64,000 nucleotides of DNA from Oscheius tipulae. Its lineage: Eukaryota > Nematoda > Chromadorea > Rhabditida > Rhabditidae. The stretch lies in the NCBI GenBank assembly GCA_037178975.1, contig JASJZH010000005.1, forward strand, positions 3,534,001 to 3,598,000. Direction: 5' to 3'. Both the position numbers and the translations under genes were made by a program. Of the stretch, positions 25,127 through 36,700 are shown piece by piece. Below the pieces are notes generated by a model, which saw only the letters and a list, made by a program, of their open reading frames with translations, ran no database searches and had not been told where the DNA came from. Each line of letters starts with the position of its first letter. The stretch's first letter is position 1.

Positions 25127-25580
25127 GAGCATGATACCGGGAGATCAAATCTGGATCAAGGAGTCGACATCTAGGTCTGATGCTGTTCTTCATCCTAAAA
25201 TGCTCTAGTTAATTGCCCCGTTACTGAACGAACTGGTGGAGGTACCATCTGGATTGGATGGTTTCCAGCAGCTGGAAGTTGTTCCGAAGGGATGGCGATG
25301 TCGGGTACATAAACCTCCTGTCGAATCGTAGTAACTGTTGCATCGTTGTCTTCTAAATGGTCTCTGTGTAGTTTGGTCGGCTCTGTGTGGTTACAACTAT
25401 AAGACTACGCCAAAATCTCAAAGCAGTGAGAACGTTTTCCTATCATTCTTCTCCTTTTCCTCGTTCCTTTTATGATTTTTACAAAATTTTGTTTTCCCCA
25501 TAAACTAAGCTTACCTCTAGGTTCATCGTCATCGATGTGTATTGGAGCTACAGGGATCATGACTTCCATCAAGAGAAGAA
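25127..25580 (-). repeat. Dispersed repeat copy R1, left arm of a foldback
   Basis: On the minus strand it encodes VAPIHIDDDEPRG up to a GAG/GTAAGC donor, then EPTKLHRDHLEDNDATVTTI and RQEVYVPDIAIPSEQLPAAG, ending VRSVTGQLTRAF-stop. Bases 25127-25469 are the near-perfect inverse of 25726-26057. The bases beyond 25469 also match copy L1. Confidence 0.75.
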
Positions 25581-25725
25581 GTCCTGGGAACGACTTTGGG
25601 GGGAACTGTGGGAGAGATAACTGTCGACTTCTGAATCGGTTGCTAACTGCCTTTTATATGCTTACCTCTAGGCGCCATACATACTGGCTATGAACCCTCT
25701 GATAAGGTTACGGCCTAGCCCTGCA

Positions 25726-26057
25726 GGAACGAGGAAATGGAGAAGAATGATAGGAAAACGTTCTCACTGCTTTGAGATTTTGGCGTAGTCTTATAGTTGT
25801 AACCACACAGAGACCATTTAGAAGACAACGATGCAACAGTTACTACGATTCGACAGGAGGGTTGACAGGAGGTTTATGTACCCGACATCGCCATCCCTTC
25901 GGAACAACTTCCAGCTGCTGGAAACCATCCAATCCAGATGGTACCTCCACCAGTTCGTTCAGTAACGGGGCAATTAACTAGAGCATTTTAGGATGAAGAT
26001 CAACATCAGATCTAGATGTCGACTCCTTGATCCAGATTTGATCTCCCGGTATCATGC
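25726..26057 (+). repeat. Dispersed repeat copy R2, right arm of a foldback
   Basis: Inverse copy of R1, about 256 bases away from it. The tail coding frame is disturbed here by a duplicated ACAGGAGG unit (GACAGGAGGGTTGACAGGAGG), which shifts the frame, so R2 is a decayed copy. It is followed by an opposite-strand open frame ending LHPKML, also found in L2 and R1. Confidence 0.75.
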
Positions 26058-26340
26058 TCCATTCGTTGAGGAACTCATTTAACATGAAATGTCGCAGATG
26101 GTAGGGTGGCAGGTCATCAATAGTCCGGATCAAAACGAGCAGAGAATAAGAAGAAGGGGAAGTGGTAGAGGGCTGAGTGAGCAACACGAGGTGCTATAAC
26201 TAATAGCTCGGCCGTTGTTGTAAACAAGGCAAAGGACATTTTTACAAAAAGCGAAAAGACTTATTTACCAACCCAATAGTTGATCCAACGGGTTTTCGCA
26301 ACGTGGGAAAATCAGCTACCATTGGCATCCAACCTAAATC

Positions 26341-26732
26341 TCCATGATTCCTTCTGAATTCGAAGCGAGAAACGGTTCAACGGCAACCTTCCAACGGGAA
26401 GGGTACGGAGATGAAGCAACTTTTGTCTTGAGAAGTGAGTTCGATTATTTTTCCTTCTTCATACTTCTACCCTAGATAAAACAGGAGATCTCTTCGAATA
26501 TGATTTCACCTGGAAGGGGGGAGCATCAGTGAGCGCTAAAATGATTTACACAGACGGAGAAATGAATCTTGGACAGTTTGTCCCAGGAACAGAGAGAGTA
26601 GTCGTCAGGACGCGGAAAGATCTGATTGTTACGTTGTATGGTGAAGCAGCAGTTTATTTTTCAATAAAGGAGATTGTCTACTGTGCACTTTTGTCAGGAA
26701 AGTACAGTAATCTTAGAGCTTATCATCTCTGA
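26341..26732 (+). pseudogene. 3' fragment of a CUB-like family gene (E)
   Basis: Two exons across a 38-base intron give MIPSEFEARNGSTATFQREG, then RNKTGDLFEYDFTWKGGASV and DLIVTLYGEAAVYFSIKE. This is the C-terminal domain of the cluster family; compare the TVYGKAEIEFTV block of gene C and VTLYGKAVIECVV of gene F. No signal peptide, N-domain or middle exons are present upstream. The sequence there is instead the foldback repeat ending at 26057. The gene appears to have lost its 5' two-thirds. Confidence 0.75.
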
Positions 26733-26836
26733 ACGCAGCTGGAAAAGGTGAGGTACTGGTACTGGTTAGGTTTCAGTCTACTCACGTGGTACCAATATTA
26801 GCTAAAAGAATCGGTATAGTGAGCTTGAGTAACTAC

Positions 26837-27545
26837 CAGACCGATAGAGATTTACCATTAGAGTATGGTAGCTACAGCTCTCCGAGAACATATGTGTAAC
26901 CCTGTCGGTAGTATACCAAACGGAGAGCACAAAGTAGGTTCCACCTTTGGGCAATTGTTGCTGCTAACTGCTGAAAGAAAGTTTGTGAAAGTTTCTAAAA
27001 GTTCCCCATAAAAAACTTTCTAATTGCTTGGCACCAAGAAGAAGTTCCCAGAAGCTGCCATTCGATTCGAGATGGACACGAGTGCTGCCGTCTACGACCA
27101 GATCCTGGAGGCGGCCATTGCGACTCGGGACTACACGCGCAAGGTTCTTGACGAGCTTCCTCGTATGTCCCACTTTCCATTCCTATCAACTCTTCCAATC
27201 CAGGCACAGTGCAAGAGAGACAGAAATCAGAGGTCAAGAAGGAGGAGAAGTATCTCTCTTCAAGTAGCTCCGAAGAAGTGACCGTCTCTCCGTCCCAGCA
27301 GAGTACTATCCCCGGCCGGATCGTCAGTTATCGTCCCTACCGCTCGCTCTCGAAGAAACACGTCGTTATTTTGCAAGAGATCGATCTGAAGAAGCCGATG
27401 AACGATGAGGAGATGACTCGACTCAAGAAGAATCTGCAGCACGAGCAGCCGGTCAGTCGCAAGCAGTCCGAGAGCTCCCTCATCGTCGACCACGTGCCCT
27501 CCGAGCCGAAGGTCTTCTCGCATCTGCGCATCTAGGGAAGACGCC
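26837..27545 (+). repeat. Right copy of an inverted segmental duplication (mate at 6325-7030)
   Basis: From CCAGACCGATAGAGATTTAC through the 3' end of the 140-residue gene, this segment is the inverse of 6325-7030 with scattered substitutions and small indels. Non-coding flank is included (for example GAACATATGTGTA), so the unit is a segmental copy and not a retrocopy. Confidence 0.85.
27072..27535 (+). CDS. Unrecognised 140-residue protein, copy R of an inverted duplicate
   Basis: Exons 27072-27162 and 27204-27535, with a 41-base intron. The product starts MDTSAAVYDQILEAAIATRD, has a Ser/Glu-rich segment (YLSSSSSEEVTVSPS), a basic segment (SYRPYRSLSKKHVV) and ends PSEPKVFSHLRI. Compared with copy L at 6329-6792 it has about a dozen substitutions and no frame damage. 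The frame is open upstream of the ATG (GTKKKFPEAAIRFE), so a further 5' exon may exist. Function unknown; charged and soluble, no targeting signal seen. Confidence 0.6.
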
Positions 27546-27870
27546 AAAAGACATCCAATCGTCTAATAAACTCTTTTGAAAGGTTAGTCTATTTCCTGTT
27601 CTTTTTTTTGTCAACTGTCATAGTTTAGTCCTTATTCCCAGAGGCTTCCATTGAGCTCGACTTTGAAGACAGTTAGTCTGTACTATCCTTGTCTCTTCTC
27701 TACCGCCCAAGACCAGAAGTTCACCACCTAACAACAAATCCCATGACTCATCTTGTTCTCCAGCATCAATTTGGCAGATTATTGGTTCAAACAAAATACG
27801 CTCGCTCCCATAATGAACCCATCCATCGATCTGTTCCGACTCTGACGGTGTTCCCGTCACTTTGAGTACA

Positions 27871-30473
27871 ATGTTACTTCCATTTCTATTGATCTTCTTC
27901 TTCCAATATGTCCTTCCTGTCACTACAAGTAAGTAAAGTTCAAAACATTTCCCCAATTCTCAGTCTGCGAGACACAGTACATCGAGCTGGACAAAGGTTC
28001 GATGTATGCTATCAGCCAGGTGGACTTTCCTGCCTCGTTGGTCTGTAGTTTTGAGGTAGAGACTCCTAATTCGTGTACAGTAGCCTGTTCAGTTCACATA
28101 TCCAACAGACAGTCTTCTTCAAGTTAACATTATCATCGAAGAGTTTCGTAACGGTAGACTCAATCTCACTGATGTTTTCGGTGGTAGTGTGTAAGTTTTC
28201 GATGTTTTCATGAAGAAACCAACAGCTTCTAGCGAAAGAACCGCACCCATACCTCCATCCTCTGAACTGACCCTCTACTTCCCGCCTCCCTTCTTCGTAT
28301 TCACTCTCAATACCACTGGAGAGTCGACGTTCTATTCTACGATCTTTCAAACGGCTAGTTTTAAGGCTATCAAAAGTATGGTTCCTAGTGAGAATACAAA
28401 CCTTAGTTTTAGGCCGTGCTTTCAATAAGACTGATACATTCAGCATCACACCGTCTTCAATGCCTCTTTTAATCAATGTCGGCACGATTCCCAATGGGAA
28501 GACGTACCTGTTCAAGGGGACACCGAAGGTACATAAGTAACACCTAAAACGAATTGTCTTGGTGTACAGAGATTGTTTTCTAGCCACAAGAAAGTTGTAA
28601 TTTCAAACGTGATCGGCTGCTACAAGCACTTTTCCAAAACCGGTGCTTTGGCACAGATTACCAGCCGTCTGTACATGACGGCTTCATCGTCCCTTAGTAT
28701 TAGCCTTAACAGCAGGCGGCTTCGCCGTGTCTCTAATAGCCTAAGTTCCCCAAGTTTCCCCCAAAGCTGACGTATTAACATATCTCTTGACATGCCATGA
28801 CTTGCCAGCTTTTTGCTCGTGTTGACGGACGGACAGATTGACAGACGCCATTGCGTTTTAGTAGTTGACAGATTCGGGCTTCCGTTTTCAAAACAGCGGT
28901 GGACTCTTAACCGTATTGCTAAACTGTGGCTATCTAAACCTGGAAAAAGATTCATATTTATCATTTCAGCTGTCTGCCCTTGCCTTACGCCAAAATTCTA
29001 CAATAACAACGAAATCCATCATGGTCTACAACGGCAGTCAGGGTGATTCACTCTTTGGCACGTATGTTCTCCACCTCTAAACAATTCTTACATCCTGTTC
29101 AGAATGTACGGATTGTCTGGATGGCAAGAGTTCTCAAACCTTGGCCTCTACAATATCGCTTACAAGAGAGACACAGACGTGACAGATCTGCTCTTTATCA
29201 TGGACACTTCTGGTCAGTTCTTCTTTGTAGACAAATCTGTTTCCAGACTTGAACACTTACCAGAGCCCACAAATCTTACGATGCGATACAAGTATGTTTG
29301 AAGCTCAAATTGTGGAGATGAACGCGACTGGAAAGAAAACATTTGCCAACTTTTTGCAATATCAACAGGAGAAGAATGAGAACATTTGTCAGTACAGCAT
29401 TTCCAAGTTCGATTTCTCGGTGGGTCTTTCCACTATCCAACTTCTAAATTCTGTAAGCCTGTCGGTATTCTCGAGTGAGAGGTTACAAGCCAGCTTTTGT
29501 ATAGCTAACAGGATCATAGACGAAATATAGGGAGGACAGTGAAAGAAAAGGCAAAAGCGCTTGCGTATTGACGATGATAGATACGGTTTGTTCAAAAATA
29601 TGGGGTCACTATCGTAACACATTTTTTTCGTGAAGTATCTCCCGTTCAAGCCAAGGCAGTCCTTCAACCAAAAATTGTCTGCCTACTCAAACTTAGTGTG
29701 CTAAACTGATCCCGCCATAAAAACAGGTGGATCATGTTATTGACTTGTTATTTTTGAACAAACTATTTATAAGAGTTGATGCGCAGCATGTAGAGTTTAG
29801 AAAAAAGAACGGTACAAACCTCGACTTCAAAACTTCAAGTCTTTCAGGAGGACACCCTCTTCGAAATCTACGACGGGCTGCCCCAAAAGACAATGTCGAA
29901 GAAGAATTTCATCCGTTCTTACAGGTGAGCTCATCATATTTCCATACTCTCTTTCAGCGCCCCGGACATGGAAGAAGGACTAACCCTGCTGCTTACTGGC
30001 AGCAAAACTATTGTTCTTCTGAACGGAACCATGAGCTTTCTCTTTATCCAAAACTCGTCTGTCTTCGATGACAATGCGAAAAATGTTTTTATCGTCAACG
30101 AGAAGAACAAACTGGTCTGGTCTGTGCAAAGTAAGGAACAATAATTTTAGCCCACAATTTCTTAGACACTCAATTGAATACCCTCGAGTACAACTTCACT
30201 TGCTTCGGAAACGGCTGTAGCAATGCTCAGCTGGAAGTCGCAACTGCTTCCTTATCGATAAATACCAAATTCCGAGAGAATCCGAAAACCTTCACAAGTG
30301 CCCGTGATATCGCAGTTACATTGTATGGAAAGGCAGTGATAGAATGCGTGGTCAGGACAGTAGACTGGGCTACTGTTCCAGCCAGTGACCATGTTGCCAC
30401 TCGGAGTCCGCCCTCTGATAATGGTATCAGTTGTGTTCAGTTCAGATTCTTCGATTGTATCTATCTTTGGTAA
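27871..30473 (+). CDS. Secreted CUB-like-domain family protein F
   Basis: Signal peptide MLLPFLLIFFFQYVLPVTT (exon 27871-27928), then CETQYIELDKGSMYAISQV, FTYPTDSLLQVNIII and the PPPFFVFTLNTTGESTFYS block. It continues through ILGRAFNKTDTFSITPSS, SIMVYNGSQGDSLFGT, GLSGWQEFSNLGLYNIAY, TLFEIYDGLPQKTMSKKN and GSKTIVLLNGTMSFLF to VTLYGKAVIECVVRTVDW. These line up with gene D block by block. Two introns are much longer than normal for the cluster (about 28531-28969 and 29421-29843, over 400 bases each) and probably carry insertions. The splice after the VFGGS block is uncertain. Confidence 0.8.
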
Positions 30474-30783
30474 TAAAAAGAGGCCAAGGCGGTGCGGGTA
30501 AGAAATATCTGACTGCAAAGACTGTATGGGCAAGACTGTACGGGAGAGACGAAACAGGCGAGACGGTATGAGAAGTTTTCTCCCTAGATAACCAAGCATT
30601 TGCATATTATAGAACTTTATCAGAAAATATAAGGCCACGTTTGATTGTCGGAGAGGGATTGATAGACTGAGAATACGGAAAGAGAGAAGGGTGGTGAGTG
30701 ACATGATGAGCACCATTTGGTGGCGGTTCGAACAAGGGGAATGTCACAGACGATCACAGAGAGGAGTAAACAAGGAAAAGAAC
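30474..30783. other. Convergent intergenic region between gene F and lin-2
   Basis: No coding exon. It contains copies of the short GTACGGG-type motif (about 30520-30575), described in the findings. Confidence 0.5.
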
Positions 30784-33700
30784 CTAGTAGACCCAGCTGA
30801 CGGGCAGCCATTGCGGACAGGCTGGCAGCTTTTCGACTATGCGCTCGAGCTGGGCGATCGTGTCGTCTGAATTTGCTCGACATTGTTTGGATAACTGATA
30901 CAAACTATACCGATATCATTGTTGACGATTATGTAGTCGAAGAGATGACCGAAGGCTTGCCGAAGAATCTCAGAGTCGCGGAGAAGACGTTCGAGAGAAC
31001 CGTCCGGCTGAAATTTGTTCATAGAGAGATCCACAGGCTCTTGCAAAGGTATTTGTTAGCTTCTTCCGTACTGTATCGATGATTATGGGGATTCGATCGA
31101 GACAGTATAGATGAGACTGCGCTGTTTAAAAACCGCGATATGGGTAAGAATGACTGGCTACCCAGTCGGAATGTGACAGAATTGCTCAGGCTGGGGGGAG
31201 GCTGGCTGTCGGGACAGTACAGGTAAAAGATTATTTGTCTGCCGAGACGGTACGGGTCAGAATCAAAAAACAACATAAACTCACATCCTGAAGTCCCTGA
31301 AGATTCGGAGCCGCGATGAACACAACAAAGGGCGAGTACTCGGCCGTCCTCAACACTTTGAGAGCTTGCGGTTCCACGTCCAAGATGGCAATCTTCCCGC
31401 TTTTGTGGATGTTCCTAATGGTTTCCAGCTTCGTTCCGTACATGCCTAAACCCTTCTTTTGCTTTTGAGATCTGTCTCCCTACTCTCTTCATGAGTTCCG
31501 TACTCCAGGTACTCGTTGTTGTGAATGTCCTGATTCATCTCGTCATTACTGACAAAGTAGTAATGTTTGCCGTCGATTTCGTCCTTTCGAGGTGGTCGAG
31601 TGGTGTGAGGGATCGGATAGGCGAATCTGGAGGGGTGGCGGTGGATCAGAGTGTTCTTGATATGTCGACGACCGACCCCATGAGCTCCGAGAAGGACAAG
31701 CGTCTTGCGACGGTACTGCGACAGTCTCATTACCTAAACCTGACTTTTTGAAAGTCGTTAAACCTTTTACCTCCTCGTAGGTGACAAGATCGAGCTGGTC
31801 AAAGAGCGCCGAGTGTTTCTGGAGGTATTTGGTCGTGTAGTACTTCTTCTTTCGGTTGAACCACATGCAGTGAGCTGAAACGGAACGTTTTTCGGAATCT
31901 AATAGGTCTCTTACAGTGATCCTTCGCCCTTTCCATAGCCAAACAAGCTGTCCGCCATTCCTGGAGCTCTGGAGAAGGTATCAGGCCGGCTATAGCCCCT
32001 GTGGACGTCTGTGCCGTATTCAACAAGCCACCGAGAGACGGAAAAGTGGAAACGAATCGTGCTTGCCACCAATTGTGGTCATCTTTCGATATCACTTGGA
32101 GCACGTCCCCGGTTTTGAAAGGAACTCCGGCCTGTGAACAGGGGATCAGATCGTCTTGACTTGGATCATAATCGAACTGGGCACGGACAAAGATCTCACA
32201 GGCTGGCGGAGCTGACCGATAGGAGGGTACTATTTTGAATGTCACCTGGGAAGTGATGTTGGGAAAAAAAATGAAAAGATTGTACCTGTCCCCGGAGGTC
32301 TCTCAACATCTGTTGAAGTGATTCCACGGATTTGTTGCAAACCGACATCCCGTTGATCTCTCGAATCTCGTCACCGACATGCAGTGTCGCCTGTCGATGG
32401 ATCATCCCACCGTGCATTATCCTCGCCACGAAGCAGCGACCCTCTTCTGTCACCTGAGTTTTTGACATAAACTGGAATAAAGGAGATGGGTACCTTCAAC
32501 GTGATACCCATAGGCTCTTCAGTATCTTTTTGGAACTGGACAAGTCGGACTCGTGAGACGCTGTCGAGGAGCAGATCATCGTCGTCGTCTCCTAAATACT
32601 TGTATCAGTTATCACAATCTCTAATCTTTGCTTTGTTTTTACAATTCAGTCAAAAAGTTCCCCACGAGATCCCTTCCCCGTTCCACTCTCATATCAGGAC
32701 ATCTCAATCATGGCTCAGCGGGTGAAAACAAGGAAGAGATATCTTTGGTTTTCATCTGGCTCTCATCGCAAATCCGTTATATTTGGGTACGTCCCCATAA
32801 AGCACAAATGACTCATCAAGGGCTCATAGACTTAGTAGCACTGGAATCATACCGGGCTCCACTGGATAGAACCATGTCTGATCTTAGATACCTGAATCTA
32901 CACGGGATTGCACTTTCTCTCTCCTTGGAAGCTTTTTTTCTCGTCTACGGACACCTGTTCCAAATCTCGCAAAATTTTCTCTGACGCTCTTAAACAACCC
33001 ATTCTCCAATAACTTTGTCATATAGTTTAATGATTGAAACATTTTCGTTAACTTCTTAGACAATCTGGCTGAGAGCAAGTTGACTCACCTCCAAGTGACT
33101 GATGAAGATAGTCGTCTGTCGAAGTACCAGCCTTGTGTGCTCCAAGGGGAAGGACTCCTCCATTCAAGTAGTTAAAAGGTACTTGTTCCACATTATTGGT
33201 TGTGGTCGGTGGTTGTCCAGGTGGCGTCGTACTCCTTGGCTCTTCTTGATGTTCACAGACCTCCGAGACTATTACATCGTGTGCTTGAAGACATGACTGA
33301 AACTTTCTGTTTATCCAAGCCTCATTAATCTGTCATTATGTGAGATCACAAAAACAAGATGGGTATGTCTCCGGATGGCAATAAATCTCTGCGCGGCCCA
33401 CTCCGGAGACTCATTCGGCGCCCATAACCGATGAACGCTCCCGAATAGGCTTCCTTGTAAAGAGACGAAAACTCACAGTCATGTCATTGGCAAGTAGCAG
33501 TTGACGTAGTTCCAGTGCTTCTGTGGATGCTCCGAGGAGGGAGTCGATCGTCGCCACGACGTCTCGTCTTATGGAAGAAGACTCCTGTTCCGAGACAACT
33601 GGGCCACATTTCAACTGCGAGATCTTGTCATACAACTGAAAAGTCTCATTGTTTCGCATATAGTCATTGCAGCTAGTGCCACGTACTTTCGGTACTTCAG

Positions 33701-36700
33701 ACTTGTTCGTTGTTGGACCCATTAAGAACAGAACCTAACTTATCGATTCATGAAAATGACGCGAGGAAGGATATTGTAAAAACTCTGACTTAGCAGCATT
33801 CAGGATGCCACAACGGACAAGCCTAAAGATCGAACGTTTCTCGATTCCAGTTGGACTTGCTGATGAATAGATAGCTAACTGTCAACAGGCCAGTTTCTCT
33901 TCCCTCTACTCTCTTTCACTCTCTCACGTTCTCTTTTACACCAAAATAGCTCAAAATATGGACCGAGATAGATCGAAACTCTTTGCGAGATTACACTTGC
34001 TCTTCCGGAGCGGAACAATTGCCTACTTCCCCCTTCGATTTCGGAAGTTGATGGGATCAGAGAGCATCTTGGTTCCTATACTATTGAACTCTCTGTCTCT
34101 CTGAAACGGTTCTTACAGTTCAAAACTGAAAATGGGAAGGGTCACATGGTCACTTCATGACTGTACACAGCTCCAATACAAATCTAAGTCTTGCTCTTAC
34201 TCCCAACACTTTATATATCCTGTCCTTTAGGTGTAACTGCCTGACTCTGTGTCCTGTCTCTTTCTATCTCTGTGGCAGTTGTCGTGAGCTACAAGATGGA
34301 TTGTTCCGTCATTGAGGCTCAGCGCGTTTTTCTTCTCGTTATTGTTTATCTGATTCCATGTGACATGGCTTAAACTTATGGTAACGAGGGTTCGATTGGA
34401 AGAGCATGGGAAGAAAAAGTATCGAGTGGACATTAGGGAATCATTAATCAGGGTAATGGCAAAGAAAAAAGGAGACCAGGAACTGTTCGAAAAACAAGAG
34501 GCGATTAACTGTGAGATATTTTGCTTCGAAACATCTGGCCAAGATTTCTAGCCTACCACTGTCAAGATGTCGCGAATGATCCTCCTCGTCCTGACTTTCC
34601 TCAGCCATCTCTTGTATCGTCTGACTCTTGTCATTCTGAGCGCAAGCACAGTGAGAATGTACTCCCTCTTCTGCACCGACACCGGCCAGTCGAGCTGCCT
34701 GTGCCGACTGTCCAGGATTCTCATGACAGCAGAACCCTCGATCCGAAGCCGCTCCAATACAGAGCACACAGATGAAGAAGACGAGAAAACTGCCGATAAG
34801 GACTGCGAGGAGGCTGTTGTGGAAGAGCGTCGAGTCCATCGAACTAACGAAAAGTGGCACCTCAAAGGCGGCCACGCCCCTCCACCGGGCGGCGACAACC
34901 GCAAAGAGGGCACTGGTCTCTGGGGGATTTTTGGGAGGAGAACAGGTGAGAGAGAAGGTCAAAGAACATGAGGGAGAGCTCTATTAACAATTGGTTCACG
35001 AGCAGAGATTTCCGGAAGAGATTGGGCGCGATGGATGAGTGTGGAAGGCGGGGTGGTGATGGGTCCTAGTTTTTCTAAAGCTTCAAACTTGGAAGTTTTT
35101 CTCGTACTACAGCCGGACGCCTACAAAGCTGAGGTTCCAACTGTTTCAGTTTTTAGTGTAAGCCAAAAAGAAATGAAGAGAAAAGTGATCCAGTGGCTAG
35201 AATAGAGGGCAGACCAAAAAGTTTCGAGCCCTTGAACACGGAACGGAAACGGAGACAAAGGGTATTGCGTTCCAGGGCTCTCTTTCTAAACTCCGAAAAT
35301 TGAGAGATCAAGAGAGGAAACTTGAGCAGACCGTCCTCTGGAAAGAGCCGGGAACGCCCGTCTGTCATGTCTACTAATCCTCCAAGTAAATCTCCGCCAG
35401 ATGAGAAAAAGAACGTCCATTTATTCCACTTTGGGAGGGAAGGAGAAAGACAGATAGTCAATGGTCCTCAAACTTGAATGCAAGGAAGTAAATTGAATTT
35501 AGACTGGACATACAGGAGACCAACTTGTAGCAAAAAGAAGTTCAATTGATAAATTGGGAACGTCCAGCTGGAAGTACATAAGCCAGCTGCTTTGAACCCT
35601 CTAGATCGAGTGAGAAAACGAGAGAGTTCGTCTGGTTTGTGGCACTTGACTAATGAGAGTCTTAGACTCCGCCAGCTCCGACTCGCTTCCCTGTTTCGAA
35701 GGCTCACGTAAACAAAAAAGAACAACTAGCAGAAAATGGAAAAATGATGTTCTGACAAAAAGCTGAGAAATTTCTGAGAAACAACTTCGTGGAATCTGTA
35801 CCGTCTGAACACTGAGTTCAAAACTTTCGACTTTATTTAGACAATACGAGAGCCAGCAAGTTAAAGACTCGCTGAAGCTTTTGCTATAAAGGAACAGGAG
35901 TCCCATAAATCAAAAAGTGATTTTAACAGGATGGAGAATAGCGGGTCAGAAAGTCAATAGAAGCTGCAAACTGTATTTTCCAAGCTCAAACTATGCACTG
36001 TTTTCAAAAAAAAATCGGAAACTCTGGCATTTTAGAAAACCAACAGTTCTTATTGTTAGAATTGGAAAGTCAGTGGTGATGGAAGACAATGGGAATATGA
36101 ACTTCCGTTCCAGGCGCCGAAAAGAACACCGATGAAAAGAGTGAAGCCCAGAGTAAACTACCTTCTGAATATCCCCCAATTAGCAGTCCCCATTCCAATT
36201 AAAAGTAGAGCTTGCTATTACACTGTCTGAGACTCTCTCTCCCCAGATCCGGCGCCTCATAGCTGTCAGCACAAGTCTCATTCATTCGCAACAACACGCT
36301 GTAAGACAGAGTCGAAACAATCTACTCGAGTCCCACCTCTAAAGAAGATGGAAAATATAAGGAAAAGTATTAACCTGTTGCGGAACGGTGACCCTGGCGA
36401 CCTGCGGCTGGAGCGCCATAGCGGCGACTACTAGGAGCAAAGCCGAATCGATGGTTTGGCCACGCCCCCCAAGGGAACTTTAACCAAATGAAATAGGAAC
36501 ACTTGACGGTATTCTGGCATTCTCTGGGTTCAGAGACATCTACAGTTAGAGTCTCTTGACCATGTACTTGGGGTGAAAAGGTGAGGCAAGCTGGACCGGA
36601 AGAGGCAGCGGAAATGCCGCACAAAAACAACCTCAGCTGACTGCAGAAGGTCTGTCCTTCTTCTATTCGTTACTTTCGTGTACTGTCAAGGTTTTTGTCC

